From JAFNAG01 sp963721405 (GTDB lineage Bacteria; Acidobacteriota; UBA6911), in contig CAVRJA010000007.1 in assembly GCA_963721405.1 (NCBI GenBank), positions 8,032 to 72,031 on the forward strand: DNA of 64,000 nt. Direction: 5' to 3'. Shown one piece after another: positions 18,044 to 27,495 of the stretch. The position numbers and the translations under genes are program-made. How positions within the stretch are numbered: the stretch's first letter is position 1; every line of letters starts with the position of its first letter. The notes under the pieces were generated by a model, which ran no database searches, had not been told where the DNA came from, and was given only the letters and a program-made list of their open reading frames with translations.

Positions 18044-20215
18044 ATGATACGACGGCTTGCCTGCGCGCTTTTTGCGTTTGCTCTCCTGGCCGGCATCAGC
18101 GGCGCGCAAGCGCCTGCTCCATGGCAACTCGGCATGCCCGCTTCGTGCCGTCCTAACACGTCGATCCGGGACGTGAACAACATCCGGCGGCAGATTTATT
18201 GGGCCCAGGAATACGTGGCCCGGCCCGGCGATGATCTGTGGCAATGGCTGGCGAGCGGGCTCACGCATTCAGACCCGTCGGTTCAGGAAACCGCCGTGCG
18301 CGCCTTCGGCAGGCTGGAGAGGCCCGAACTTGTGCCCTTGCTGGCGCAGAAGCTGTCGTCACCTTCTGCGACAATTCGCTCGGAGGCGGCTAACGCCATC
18401 GGCCAGGCAGTCCTGGGCGCGTCCGGTGCGCAAGGGCAGGAGGCCAGAACTGAGGCGTCGGCCCGGTTGCGGAGACGACTGGCGGAGGAGACTGATGCGG
18501 GCGTGCGCGGCGTGCTTTGCGAGACGATGGGACGCCTCGCCTATGCAGATGCGGCCGAAGCGCAAATTGTCGAAAAGCTCCTGGTAATTGCCACGTTCGG
18601 GCCCGACGGCCAGAGTGATGCGCCCCTGGCCACATGCGTCGGAGCGGTGAAGGGCCTGGAATCGCTCTTGCGCCAGCATGTGAAACTCCTGACGCCTGCT
18701 GAAAGCACAATCGTGAGATTGCGCACGCTGGCCGTGGCGGCTGCAGACACCGGCGAAGGGCGCCGTCTGCGACGTCTGGCTCTCCTGGCGCTCGCTCCCC
18801 ACCAGGCCGCTGACGCGGGGACACTCGCGCGGGCCCTTGCGGACAGGGAGTGGGAATCACGCCGGATCGCGGTGCGGATCGCCGGCGCCAGCCTGCGGTC
18901 GGCAACGGGCGCCGCCGCGCAGGAACGCATGAGCCTGATCCGGGGCGCGCTGCGCGACGCCGACTGGCACGTCCGGTACGAAGCCGTTTCCGCCTTCGCT
19001 CGCTATCCGGAGGCACCTGCCTGCGCGGACCTCTTGCGCGCCGTCAATGACAACAGCACTCACGTGGCGCTGCTCGCAATCGATCAGCTGTCGCGCTGCT
19101 CCGCTGCGTCTGCGACAGAAGTAACCGGCATCCTCGATCGGCAGATCCGCACCCTGCCTGCCTCGGGAAACACCGCCGCGTGGCACCGCGCGGCACACGC
19201 CCTCGTCACCCTCGCACGTGTGGCGCCCGATCGGGCGCGCGCCGACCTCCGGCGCTTCCGCTCGCACGGCACCTGGCAGGTGCGCATGTACGCGGCGCGG
19301 GCCGCAGCCGTCCTGAAGGAGGCCGGAACCCTGCGTGAACTCGCAGCCGATCCGGACGACAACGTGCGCAATGCTGCCGTCACCGGTCTGGCGGAAATCG
19401 AGCGGCATGCGGCGGACGATGTCTATATTGCACAACTGAGCCGGAACGACGGCCAACTGCTGATGACGGCAGCGCGCGCACTCAGGGGCGCCGGCAACGG
19501 TGCCGCGCTGCCGGCGCTGCTGGCAGCCCTAGCCGTCCAGGCCAAGCGCTACCCGTCCCGCGATGCGCGGCTCGCGCTCCTGGAACGGATCGCGGAGCTT
19601 GGGTCTGCGGCGCAGGCTGATGCCCTGGTACCGATGCTGGATGATCCCGATCCTCGCGTGGCCGCGTCCGTCGCGGCCATCCTCCAAAAGTGGACCGGCA
19701 CGCTTCGTACGGTACCGGTGCAAGTGCGGAAGGAAACGCTGCTGACGCTGTCACTGGAGGAAATCCAGCGTCTCGAGCGGGCGACAGTGGTTGTGCGCAT
19801 GAGAAACGGCGGCAGCTTCACCCTGGCCCTGCTTACGGACCAGGCGCCGGTATCGGCAGCGGGCTTCGCCCGCTTGGTGGAGTGTGGATATTACAACGGT
19901 CTGACCTTCCACCGGGTCGAGCCGAATTTCGTATTGCAGGGCGGCAGCCCGGGGGCAAACGAATATGCGGGATACCCGGGGTACATGCGCGACGAGGTCG
20001 GCCTGGCATCGAACGTGCGCGGTTCGGCCGGCCTGTCCACCCGTGGACGCAACACCGGAGATGCGCAGTGGTACGTCAACCTGGCGGACAATGCACGCCT
20101 GGACCACAACTACACGGTATTCGCCACGGTGGTGAGCGGCATGGATGTGGTCGATGCAATTCTGGAAGGCGGCCAGATCGCAGAAATCAAGATCGTCGAC
20201 GGATCGCGGAAATGA
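18044..20215 (+). CDS. Secreted HEAT-repeat protein with C-terminal cyclophilin peptidyl-prolyl isomerase domain
   Basis: A 723-aa protein. A signal peptide (ALFAFALLAGISGAQA) is followed by a long series of HEAT/PBS-lyase-like helical repeats over about residues 60-570 (units such as VQETAVRAFGRLERPELVPLL). A cyclophilin-type isomerase domain occupies about 585-723: FHRVEPNFVLQGG contains the catalytic Arg of FHRV and the QGG strand, and LDHNYTVFATVVSGMDVVD matches the usual LDG-TVFG-V-GM-VVD block. The common SQFFIN segment is replaced by AQWYVN, so activity may be altered. The fusion suggests a periplasmic folding chaperone whose HEAT solenoid recruits clients (inference). Confidence 0.88.
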   Translation: MIRRLACALFAFALLAGISGAQAPAPWQLGMPASCRPNTSIRDVNNIRRQIYWAQEYVARPGDDLWQWLASGLTHSDPSVQETAVRAFGRLERPELVPLLAQKLSSPSATIRSEAANAIGQAVLGASGAQGQEARTEASARLRRRLAEETDAGVRGVLCETMGRLAYADAAEAQIVEKLLVIATFGPDGQSDAPLATCVGAVKGLESLLRQHVKLLTPAESTIVRLRTLAVAAADTGEGRRLRRLALLALAPHQAADAGTLARALADREWESRRIAVRIAGASLRSATGAAAQERMSLIRGALRDADWHVRYEAVSAFARYPEAPACADLLRAVNDNSTHVALLAIDQLSRCSAASATEVTGILDRQIRTLPASGNTAAWHRAAHALVTLARVAPDRARADLRRFRSHGTWQVRMYAARAAAVLKEAGTLRELAADPDDNVRNAAVTGLAEIERHAADDVYIAQLSRNDGQLLMTAARALRGAGNGAALPALLAALAVQAKRYPSRDARLALLERIAELGSAAQADALVPMLDDPDPRVAASVAAILQKWTGTLRTVPVQVRKETLLTLSLEEIQRLERATVVVRMRNGGSFTLALLTDQAPVSAAGFARLVECGYYNGLTFHRVEPNFVLQGGSPGANEYAGYPGYMRDEVGLASNVRGSAGLSTRGRNTGDAQWYVNLADNARLDHNYTVFATVVSGMDVVDAILEGGQIAEIKIVDGSRK

Positions 20216-20254
20216 ATGCCGCGGGCTTTGCGGGAGGTTTCGGGATTGGCCTCG

Positions 20255-20677
20255 TCACTCCCCGATGATCTTGATCAGCACACGTTTTGTGCGCTTGCCG
20301 TCGAACTCGCCGTAGAAGATCTGTTCCCAGGGGCCAAAGTCGAGGGTGCCGCCGGTAACGGCGACCACGACCTCCCTTCCCATGATCTGGCGCTTGTGGT
20401 GAGCATCCCCGTTATCCTCCCCGGTGCGATTGTGATGGTACCGGTCGGGGCCAGGATCGAAAGGGGCCAGTTGTTCGAGCCAGCGCGCATAGTCTTCCAG
20501 GAGGCCCTGCTCGTCGTCATTGATGAACACGCTGGCGGTAATGTGCATGGCGTTCACCAGGCACAGGCCCTCCCGGATCCCGCTCTCCTCGAGCGCGGCC
20601 TTCACCTTCGGCGTGATGTTGACGAACCCCATGCGGGATGGAATGCGAAATTCTAGCGTCTTACGGTAACTTTTCAT
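20255..20677 (-). CDS. yjbQ: YjbQ/UPF0047 family protein
   Basis: A 140-aa member of the small YjbQ family, some members of which have secondary thiamine-phosphate synthase activity; the physiological role is not settled. Conserved blocks are present: the His in NAMHITASVFINDDE, the His-rich YHHNRTGEDNGDAHHK segment, and GTLDFGPWEQIFYGEFDG. The ATG at 20677 has AGGAG 8 bases upstream; the frame extends further upstream, but those residues are not family-like. It converges with the HEAT-cyclophilin gene. The next gene upstream on the same strand is a HAD phosphatase. Confidence 0.88.
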   Translation of the reverse strand: MKSYRKTLEFRIPSRMGFVNITPKVKAALEESGIREGLCLVNAMHITASVFINDDEQGLLEDYARWLEQLAPFDPGPDRYHHNRTGEDNGDAHHKRQIMGREVVVAVTGGTLDFGPWEQIFYGEFDGKRTKRVLIKIIGE

Positions 20678-20717
20678 CGATGCGTCTCCTTTGGATTGCC
20701 TGCGCGCCGGCGGGCGC

Positions 20718-21398
20718 TTACTCACAGTAAGGCGGCAGGCCCCACGCCGCCGGATCAAACTCAATCAGACTGCCGAGGATCTGATCGGCCAGTTGGAACA
20801 CCTCCGGCTTCATATGTGGATCGGGAACAGCGATGACGGACATCCCGGCAGCACGAGCGGCTTCCACGCCGACCGGCGAGTCCTCGAATACCAGGCAGGT
20901 GGAAGGCTTGACCCCCAGGCGTTCCGCCGCCACCAGAAAGATGTCGGGCGCCGGCTTGCCGTCTCTTACGGCTGGATCATCCCCGATAACGATGCAGTCA
21001 AAAATCCGGAACCAGAGCCCATGACGACTGGTCTTGAGGGCGTAGTTTCTGGCATCGGAACTCGTGGCTACCCCCTGGAGAACGCCGCTGCGGTGCAGAT
21101 GCTCCGTGAGGCGGACAGCGCCCGGCATGGGCTCCGCTTCCGGAAACAACGCTTCCAGGATTTCCCGCCGCGCCTCGAGGTATTCATCGGGCTTGAGGGG
21201 AAGCTGGAGTGATTCCGTAAAAACTCGGGCAGAGTCCGCCGCCCGTTGGCCGATCATGCGCGATTTTACGGACCAGTCGAACACTTTTCCGTATCGGCCT
21301 GCGACCACCTGGGATGCCCTGGTATAAAAGGGCTCCGTGTTGAGGAGCAGTCCGTCCATGTCATAGATGACGCAAGCGATCGAATTGCGGGAAGCCAT
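20718..21398 (-). CDS. HAD-superfamily phosphatase (beta-phosphoglucomutase/pseudouridine-5'-phosphatase-like)
   Basis: A 226-aa HAD hydrolase of subfamily IA. Motif I is DMDGLLLNTE (nucleophile and acid-base Asp), motif II is the Ser in GVATSS, motif III is the Lys in GKPAPDIF, and motif IV is the FEDSPVG acidic pair. The helical cap lies between motif I and motif II. Overall pattern resembles the GS1/YniC group, which dephosphorylates small phosphosugars or pseudouridine monophosphate; the substrate cannot be fixed from sequence. It lies 30 bases downstream of glycogen phosphorylase on the same strand, consistent with a carbohydrate-phosphate operon. Confidence 0.85.
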   Translation of the reverse strand: MASRNSIACVIYDMDGLLLNTEPFYTRASQVVAGRYGKVFDWSVKSRMIGQRAADSARVFTESLQLPLKPDEYLEARREILEALFPEAEPMPGAVRLTEHLHRSGVLQGVATSSDARNYALKTSRHGLWFRIFDCIVIGDDPAVRDGKPAPDIFLVAAERLGVKPSTCLVFEDSPVGVEAARAAGMSVIAVPDPHMKPEVFQLADQILGSLIEFDPAAWGLPPYCE

Positions 21399-21428
21399 GA
21401 TTTATCCATCAGGGTACCAGAGGAAGCG

Positions 21429-23990
21429 TCACCCCCACAAGACCAGACCTTCCTTGTGTGGCGCGACCAGATCGGGATTCTTGGGCAAAATTCGGATCGT
21501 ATAGCCGTGCCGACCGCTGGTGCCGGGCTCGAGAGATCCGCTGAACTCGAGGACATCCCCTTTGGCGGCGCCTGTCGGAGACATGGGCACAACTCTGGGG
21601 TTTGTGATCTCGCCCCGGGCGTCCAGCGGGCCCTGGTACAGTTCAACGGCTACATCCTCCGGGTCGAGCTGGGAGAGCCTGACCTGAGCACGCACCTGCA
21701 TCACATCTCCGACTTTGAAGTCGTCGCGCAGGTCGCCTTTGACCTCGATGATCCTGATCTCTGGCCAGAGGCTGCGCAAGCGCCGCTTCCACGAGGCAAG
21801 GTCCTTGGCATGCTGAAATGCATTGTCCGCCATGATCCCGTACCGTTCCTCCGAAGGAATATAAATCTCTTCCACATACTCGCGCACCATCCGTTTGGCG
21901 TTAAACTGCGGCCCCAGCGTGCGCATTGAGTTCTTCATCCTGGCGATCCACGATTTGGGCAGCCCGTTGTGGGCCCGGGCGAAGAACAGCGGGCTCACTT
22001 CTTTTTCGAGCAGATCGTACAGTGCGTTCGATTCGACTTCGTCCTGGTAATTTTCGTCCCCGTATTCTTCCCCGCAACCGATCGCCCACCCGGTTTCCGG
22101 GCTGTAGCCCTCATCCCACCAGCCATCAAGGATGCTGAGGTTGATTGCACCGTTGAGGGCGGCCTTCATTCCGCTGGTGCCGCTGGCCTCCAGGGGGCGG
22201 CGCGGCGTGTTGAGCCAGACGTCGACTCCCTGGACGAGATACCGGGCGACGGTGATGTCGTAGTCCTCCAGGAAGACCATGCGCCTCCTGACTTCGGGCC
22301 GCCTGGAGAAGTGCACGATCTGGCGGATGAGCTCCTTGCCGGCAGAGTCGCGAGGGTGGGCTTTGCCGGCGAAGATCAGCTGCACGGGTCGGCCGGTTTC
22401 ATTCAATATCCGCAGCAGCCGTTCCGGGTTGCGCAGCAGCAGGGTGGCCCGTTTGTAGGTCGCGAAGCGGCGCGCAAACCCGATGGTCAGCGCTTCGGGG
22501 TCGAGGATCTCGTCGGCCTGTGCCACCTGGGCCGGCGGGGCCCCGATGGCCTCCAGTTGGGCGCGCAGGCGCTGCCGCGCAAAAGCGACAAGGCGCTCGC
22601 GACGGCGTTCGTGCGTTCGCCACAACTCTTCGTCGGGGATCTGGTGGATTCGGCTCCACAACGCGTAGTCGGCGGGGTCTTCGCGCCAGCGCGGCCCGAG
22701 ATACCTGGTAAAGAGCCCGGCCATGTCACGGCTTACCCAGGAGGGGGCGTGGACTCCGTTCGTGATCGACCCGATCGGGACGTCTTCCAGGGGCAGTCCC
22801 GGCCACACATTCCGCCACATCCTGCGCGAGATCAGGCCGTGCAACTTGCTCACCCCGTTGCTGTGCCCGGCCATCCGCAGCGCCAGGACCGTCATGCAAA
22901 AATCCTCGGATTCGTTCAGGGGATTCTGCCGGCCGAGGGCGAGGAAGTCGTTGAATGACAGCTGCAGCTGGTCGGTATAGGTCCGAAAGTACTTCTCCAT
23001 CAGCGCCGGGGTGAAGTACTCATTCCCTGCGGGTACCGGCGTGTGCGTCGTGAAGACGGTGCCGGCCATGGCAGCCTCCCTCGCCTCGGCAAATGACAGG
23101 GAGTGCTCCGACATCAGGCGCCGGCATCGCTCCAGAGCCATGAAAGCCGAGTGCCCTTCGTTCATGTGGCACACGGCCGGTTCCAGCCCGATGGCCTGCA
23201 ACGCGCGGTAGCCGCCGATGCCAAGCAGAATTTCCTGCTTGATTCTCATTTCCGAATCGCCGCCGTACAGCTGGTCGGTGATGTCCTGATCTTCCGGGCT
23301 GTTCGCGGCAATGTTGGTGTCGAGCAGGTACAGCGGCACGCGTCCGACCTGCGCCCGCCAGACCTCAGCCTGCACCGTGCGGCCCGGATACTCGACTGCG
23401 ACGGTCACGGTCTTTCCGTCCGCCGCGCGTTCCGGATTCAACGGCAGAGTGTAAAAGTCGTTTTCGGGGAAGCGCTCCTGCTGCCAGCCGTCCGCATTGA
23501 GGTATTGGCGGAAGTAGCCCTGCTGGTACAGAAGGCCCACTCCCACGATCGGGACACCGAGATCGCTGGCCGACCTGAGGTGATCGCCCGCCAGCAATCC
23601 CAGACCCCCGGAGTAGATCGGCATGCATTCGGTAACCCCGAATTCTGCGGAAAAGTATGCGATCGGCTGCCGCCTGGCGCCGTCATGGGTTTTCTGGAAC
23701 CACGTCGACCGATTGTTCACGTATTCCCGGCAATGGTCCAGTGCCCGCTGCAGTTGAGCCATGAATGCATCGTCGCGCAACGCCGCGTTCAGCACTTCCT
23801 GCCGGATCCTGCCGATCATCTGAACGGGATTGTGGTTTGTCGATTCCCACAAGTCCGGATCCAGGCGCATGAACAATTCCAACAGTTCGTGGTCCCAGGT
23901 CCAGAGAACGTTGTAGGCGATTTCTCGCAGGCATTCCATTTCTTTTGGAAGGGAAGGCGCCACGGCAAAAGTGAAAATCGGACGTGTCAT
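21429..23990 (-). CDS. glgP: Alpha-glucan (glycogen/maltodextrin) phosphorylase
   Basis: An 853-aa PLP-dependent phosphorylase of the short GlgP subfamily with an N-terminal DUF3417-type region. It releases glucose-1-phosphate from alpha-1,4-glucans. Diagnostic features are YFSAEFG and YSGGLGLLAGDHL in the N-terminal catalytic half, THTPVPAGNEYF, the NGVHAPSW block, and EASGTSGMKAALNG carrying the PLP Lys at about K609. GAGGT lies just upstream of the ATG. It is probably cotranscribed with the HAD phosphatase and YjbQ genes downstream. Confidence 0.95.
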   Translation of the reverse strand: MTRPIFTFAVAPSLPKEMECLREIAYNVLWTWDHELLELFMRLDPDLWESTNHNPVQMIGRIRQEVLNAALRDDAFMAQLQRALDHCREYVNNRSTWFQKTHDGARRQPIAYFSAEFGVTECMPIYSGGLGLLAGDHLRSASDLGVPIVGVGLLYQQGYFRQYLNADGWQQERFPENDFYTLPLNPERAADGKTVTVAVEYPGRTVQAEVWRAQVGRVPLYLLDTNIAANSPEDQDITDQLYGGDSEMRIKQEILLGIGGYRALQAIGLEPAVCHMNEGHSAFMALERCRRLMSEHSLSFAEAREAAMAGTVFTTHTPVPAGNEYFTPALMEKYFRTYTDQLQLSFNDFLALGRQNPLNESEDFCMTVLALRMAGHSNGVSKLHGLISRRMWRNVWPGLPLEDVPIGSITNGVHAPSWVSRDMAGLFTRYLGPRWREDPADYALWSRIHQIPDEELWRTHERRRERLVAFARQRLRAQLEAIGAPPAQVAQADEILDPEALTIGFARRFATYKRATLLLRNPERLLRILNETGRPVQLIFAGKAHPRDSAGKELIRQIVHFSRRPEVRRRMVFLEDYDITVARYLVQGVDVWLNTPRRPLEASGTSGMKAALNGAINLSILDGWWDEGYSPETGWAIGCGEEYGDENYQDEVESNALYDLLEKEVSPLFFARAHNGLPKSWIARMKNSMRTLGPQFNAKRMVREYVEEIYIPSEERYGIMADNAFQHAKDLASWKRRLRSLWPEIRIIEVKGDLRDDFKVGDVMQVRAQVRLSQLDPEDVAVELYQGPLDARGEITNPRVVPMSPTGAAKGDVLEFSGSLEPGTSGRHGYTIRILPKNPDLVAPHKEGLVLWG

Positions 23991-24215
23991 AATTTACCTC
24001 ATGGGCACAAAGGAAAAAGGGCCCGGAGTAAACTCCAGAGGAAGAGTCGGCTGAAAGATCCGCACCGGGGAGAAACCGCGTTGCTCCCCCACTCTTTATC
24101 GTGTGATGCCCGGACAGGGATTACCGGTTACGTCAACCACAACACGGAAGGCGTTCCACAGCAGTCGTCTTTCTGGCGTCCGGCCTGAGGATGCGGGCTG
24201 GATTCCAGAACCGCT

Positions 24216-24926
24216 TTACAGCACCAGGAGGCCGACCAGCACATCATAGAACGCATGAGAAGCCGCAGTAACCCCAAAACCGCGGGTGACGAACAGGGCT
24301 GAAAAATACAGGCCTCCCCCTGTACGCTGGAGAAAAGTCCCCCAGGCGAAACGGTCGCCGGCGGGGCCGAGATAGTGAAACAGCGCGAAAAGCAGCGCCG
24401 CCAGCAGTGCGGAGGAAACGGCTGCGGTAGTTCGCTTCATCCGAAGCAGTCTGGTGGCAATGAGCATCAGCAGCCCCAGGAGGAATCCGCGGAACAGGAG
24501 CTCCTCATATATGCCCGCTCCGCAGTAAAGGATCAGCTTTTGAATCCGTCCCGGGTCCCCTGTTGCCCGGCTGTACGCAACGGGGAAGTACGCAAAGATG
24601 AAAAAAAGCAACATGGCGAAAAACAGACTCTCGACAAACAGCAGGAGCAGCTTCCCGGAATCGAGATCCCAACTCGCCCGCGTTCGCAATTGCCAGATGA
24701 CAAAACAGAAGATCAGGACAAGCGCCGATGCGAGTACCGAGTGGACTGAAAGCGCGCTCAGGATGCGGATGATCAGGGCATCCGCCCCGTTGATGTAGGT
24801 GGCGCCGAAAAAAAAGGCGCCGAGGTGGTAGACGAGAAAAAAGGGAAGAACCAGGGCGGCGGAATAGATCGGACGCCTGGTCTCACTCAGGTACTTTCGC
24901 AGCGAAGAGCGCACACCGGCGGCCAT
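24216..24926 (-). CDS. CPBP-family intramembrane metalloprotease
   Basis: A 236-aa multi-pass membrane protein of the CAAX/CPBP (Abi) family. The diagnostic EELLFRG motif starts at E141/E142; the second motif is a His in FALFHYLG and the third a His in ASHAFYD near the C-terminus. These provide the catalytic Glu and metal-ligand residues. The ATG at 24926 has AGGAG 8 bases upstream and is preferred over a longer TTG/GTG-type extension. The substrate is unknown; relatives act on prenylated peptides, bacteriocins or membrane regulators. About 225 bases without a gene separate it from glgP. Confidence 0.85.
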   Translation of the reverse strand: MAAGVRSSLRKYLSETRRPIYSAALVLPFFLVYHLGAFFFGATYINGADALIIRILSALSVHSVLASALVLIFCFVIWQLRTRASWDLDSGKLLLLFVESLFFAMLLFFIFAYFPVAYSRATGDPGRIQKLILYCGAGIYEELLFRGFLLGLLMLIATRLLRMKRTTAAVSSALLAALLFALFHYLGPAGDRFAWGTFLQRTGGGLYFSALFVTRGFGVTAASHAFYDVLVGLLVL

Positions 24927-25094
24927 AGCATTTTCTCCTGGCGGCCGATTATGCCAAAGCGTCGCCGCAACGACAAACAATTATGCGTCGGTGAGTGCGA
25001 TCAGAAGTGAGACTCAAGCCTCGCGGAATTTGGGTGAGCATTTCAAGCTCAGCGTTTCATCTAACAAAAAGGATGCGTCGCGCAACGATTAACG

Positions 25095-25267
25095 ACAAAT
25101 GAATTTATCAATTGTCAATGGTGAATGGTCATTTGTCATTTGGCCGCTTCAAACCTTTGGCCGGCGGGGTCCTGATCGAGTGCGGAGTGGGTGAAGTACC
25201 CGAGCGCAGTACCCTCCCGCCAACATGCCCCCGCAATAACAATTGACAAATGACAATTGACAAATTC
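25095..25267. repeat. AT-rich inverted repeat element
   Basis: The 491-base gap before moaA holds an AT-rich motif at about 25095-25140 (TCAATTGTCAATGG, then GGTCATTTGTCATT) and its approximate inverse at 25240-25265 (AATTGACAAATGACAATTGA). They flank a GC-rich centre. CAATTGTCAATT-type arms of this kind are common as dispersed repeats in bacterial genomes. No gene is supported between them; a 117-aa antisense frame over the region has no recognisable features. Confidence 0.55.
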
Positions 25268-25417
25268 TTTTTGTTGGGTCCCGTTTCCGATTGCACCCTG
25301 CGTCGGTAATTGTCCAGACAATCCCGGCTGCCGGCGTGACGATGGGTTGTACTACGGATTCCCGAGCCGTGATATGATTTCCGTGCCGACGAGACTGATT
25401 TGTTTTGGAGTGAGTCG

Positions 25418-26431
25418 ATGCTGGTGGATACTTTACGCCGTCCGTTGAAAGATCTCAGGATTTCGGTCACCGACCGGTGCAACTTCCGTTGCTCCTACTG
25501 CATGCCGTTGGAGGATTACGATTGGATACCCAGGAAGGAAATCCTCTCCTACGAGGAGATTATCCGCCTGGCGCGCCTGTTCATGCTCCTGGGGGTGCAG
25601 AAGATAAGGCTTACAGGCGGGGAGCCGCTGTTGCGGAGGGATCTCCATCGCCTCGTGGCCGGAATCGCGCATTTGCCCGGGCTGCAGGACCTCTGCCTTA
25701 CGACCAACGGCGCCCTGCTGGCCAAACGAGCCCCCGAACTGGCGGAAGCCGGCCTGAAGCGCATCAACGTCAGCCTCGACTCGCTGAATGCGGAAACATA
25801 TAAGACGATGACGGGACGCGATGACCTGGCCCTGGTTCTCGAAGGCCTGGAGGCCGCGAAACGCTGCGGGCTGCAGCCGATCAAGCTGAATGCGGTCGTC
25901 GTGCGTGGTGCAAACGAAGGCGACATCCTGAGCCTGGTGGAGTTTGCGCGCCTCCATGGCTTCGCGATCAGGTTCATCGAGTATATGGATGTCGGCAACG
26001 CCAACCGGTGGCATTCGGACAAGCTTGTGTCAAAGCAGGAAATCCTGCAAACAGTCCACGCCCGCTATCCGCTCCGCGAAATCGGCAGAGAACACGAGAG
26101 CGCCCCGGCCGTGGCATACGGGTTCGTGGACGAACGCGGAGACATTGGTGTCATCGCGTCGGTAACGGAGCCGTTCTGCTCGGATTGCACGCGCGCTCGC
26201 CTGACGGCGGATGGCAAGCTGGTCACCTGCCTGTTTTCCGAACGCGGACACGACCTCAAGGCGCTCCTGCGGGACAATGCCCCGGATGAGCAAATCCAGG
26301 ATTTCATCCGCTCTGTCTGGGAAATGCGCAGGGACCGGTACTCCGAGGAGAGGCAGGCGGCCATGAAATCCGAGGCGGGCTACCAGGCGGATCACCACAC
26401 CAAGATCGAGATGATCCGGCTCGGCGGATGA
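25418..26431 (+). CDS. moaA: GTP 3',8-cyclase (molybdenum cofactor biosynthesis protein A)
   Basis: A 337-aa radical-SAM enzyme that starts molybdopterin synthesis by converting GTP to 3',8-cyclo-GTP. The radical-SAM cluster motif CNFRCSYC gives C21, C25 and C28; the C-terminal substrate-binding 4Fe-4S cluster uses C254, C257 and C271 (CSDCTRARL and the LVTC block). The C-terminus ends in GG, needed for activity in characterised MoaA proteins. The ATG at 25418 has GGAG 9 bases upstream; the frame extends six codons further. No other moa or moe gene lies in the window. Confidence 0.95.
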   Translation: MLVDTLRRPLKDLRISVTDRCNFRCSYCMPLEDYDWIPRKEILSYEEIIRLARLFMLLGVQKIRLTGGEPLLRRDLHRLVAGIAHLPGLQDLCLTTNGALLAKRAPELAEAGLKRINVSLDSLNAETYKTMTGRDDLALVLEGLEAAKRCGLQPIKLNAVVVRGANEGDILSLVEFARLHGFAIRFIEYMDVGNANRWHSDKLVSKQEILQTVHARYPLREIGREHESAPAVAYGFVDERGDIGVIASVTEPFCSDCTRARLTADGKLVTCLFSERGHDLKALLRDNAPDEQIQDFIRSVWEMRRDRYSEERQAAMKSEAGYQADHHTKIEMIRLGG

Positions 26432-26485
26432 CCGGCGGGTTTCCCGAATTTTGCCGGATTGTGCAGGTTTTTGCCAGGCTCGCCG

Positions 26486-27322
26486 TTACAAAAGCAGGGA
26501 AGCCAGTATCGACACCAGCGTCGCCGCCAGGCAGAGGAGCGCCCAGATCATGTGGTCGATCTTTTCCGGCTGCAGCGGATCCAGCCACCGGGACATCCCG
26601 TAGCCGCCCAGGAATCCGCCGAGGTGAGCGTAGTTGTCGATGTTCGGCATGATGAAGCCGAAGATAAACAAGACGATCGCCAACGATTTGGCCTGTCCGC
26701 CGATATGGCTGCTCCCGCCCCGTCGCCCGTAGTAGACCAATGCCCCAAGCAATCCGAAGATGGACGCAGAGGCCCCGATCGTGATCTGGGCCCCTCCCAG
26801 GATCGGCACCCCCGGGAACACCAGCCCGGCGAAGCTGCTTAACGCAAATCCCGAGATTCCTGCTGCGGTGTACACAATGACGGTTCGCGGCGCCCCGTAC
26901 AACTCCACCACGTCCGGCGCCAGCTGCCGGATCCAGAGCATATTGAAGAATATGTGAAGCAGGCTCCCGTGAAGCCAGGTCGCGCTGACGATGGTCCACC
27001 AGCGCCCGAACCCGAAGACTGGAATTGCCCCGCTGGCGCCAAAGCGGAAAAGGCTGCGCAGGCTGGGTGACAAAAAGGAGAAGAGGCCGCTGTTGGCGAT
27101 GCCTCGGGGATCCGTTACGAGCGTGGCAGCATAGAGCGCTGAGCAGCCCACGATCACAACTGATGCATACCCGAAATCGCGTCCCAGCGCGCGCAGGACC
27201 GGCCCAAAGCCCCAGAGGCCGGGATTTCGCCGGCCGCAATTCAAACAGACCGGATCGTGCACACCGACCAGCTTGCCGCAGGAAGAACACAACACGGATC
27301 CCGACTTCTGGCGTCTGAACAT
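26486..27322 (-). CDS. Rhomboid-family intramembrane serine protease with N-terminal zinc ribbon
   Basis: A 278-aa protein. Residues 12-29 form a zinc ribbon (CSSC...CLNC: C12, C15, C26, C29), followed by six or more membrane helices. Rhomboid features are HIFFNMLW (helix-2 His/Asn), the nucleophile in GASASIFG (Ser185; the usual GxSG reads GASA) and the catalytic His of NYAHLGGFLGG (H233). It should cleave transmembrane substrates in the inner membrane. GAGGAG lies just upstream of the ATG. It converges with moaA with 54 bases between the stops. Confidence 0.9.
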   Translation of the reverse strand: MFRRQKSGSVLCSSCGKLVGVHDPVCLNCGRRNPGLWGFGPVLRALGRDFGYASVVIVGCSALYAATLVTDPRGIANSGLFSFLSPSLRSLFRFGASGAIPVFGFGRWWTIVSATWLHGSLLHIFFNMLWIRQLAPDVVELYGAPRTVIVYTAAGISGFALSSFAGLVFPGVPILGGAQITIGASASIFGLLGALVYYGRRGGSSHIGGQAKSLAIVLFIFGFIMPNIDNYAHLGGFLGGYGMSRWLDPLQPEKIDHMIWALLCLAATLVSILASLLL

Positions 27323-27423
27323 CGTCTCCTCATTGTGGAATTCGAGGCGATTCCGGAACAGGAAATTATATTGTAGAGGAAAACCGCGCCGGGGTCAGGT
27401 GCCGAATTCATCCCGATTCCTCC

Positions 27424-27452
27424 TTGACATTACAGGGCAGTCTGAATACGCT
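27424..27452 (+). promoter_or_regulatory. Sigma70-type promoter of the metal-efflux operon
   Basis: A perfect TTGACA at 27424-27429, a 17-base spacer, and TACGCT at 27447-27452 (matching TAnnnT). It lies 44 bases before the likely first start codon of the efflux operon and faces it. The 17-base spacer argues against a MerR-type promoter, which usually has 19-20 bases. Confidence 0.5.
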
Positions 27453-27495
27453 GAGAAATCTATATCAGCATCTGCACGTGTGCGGGGGTGACAGT

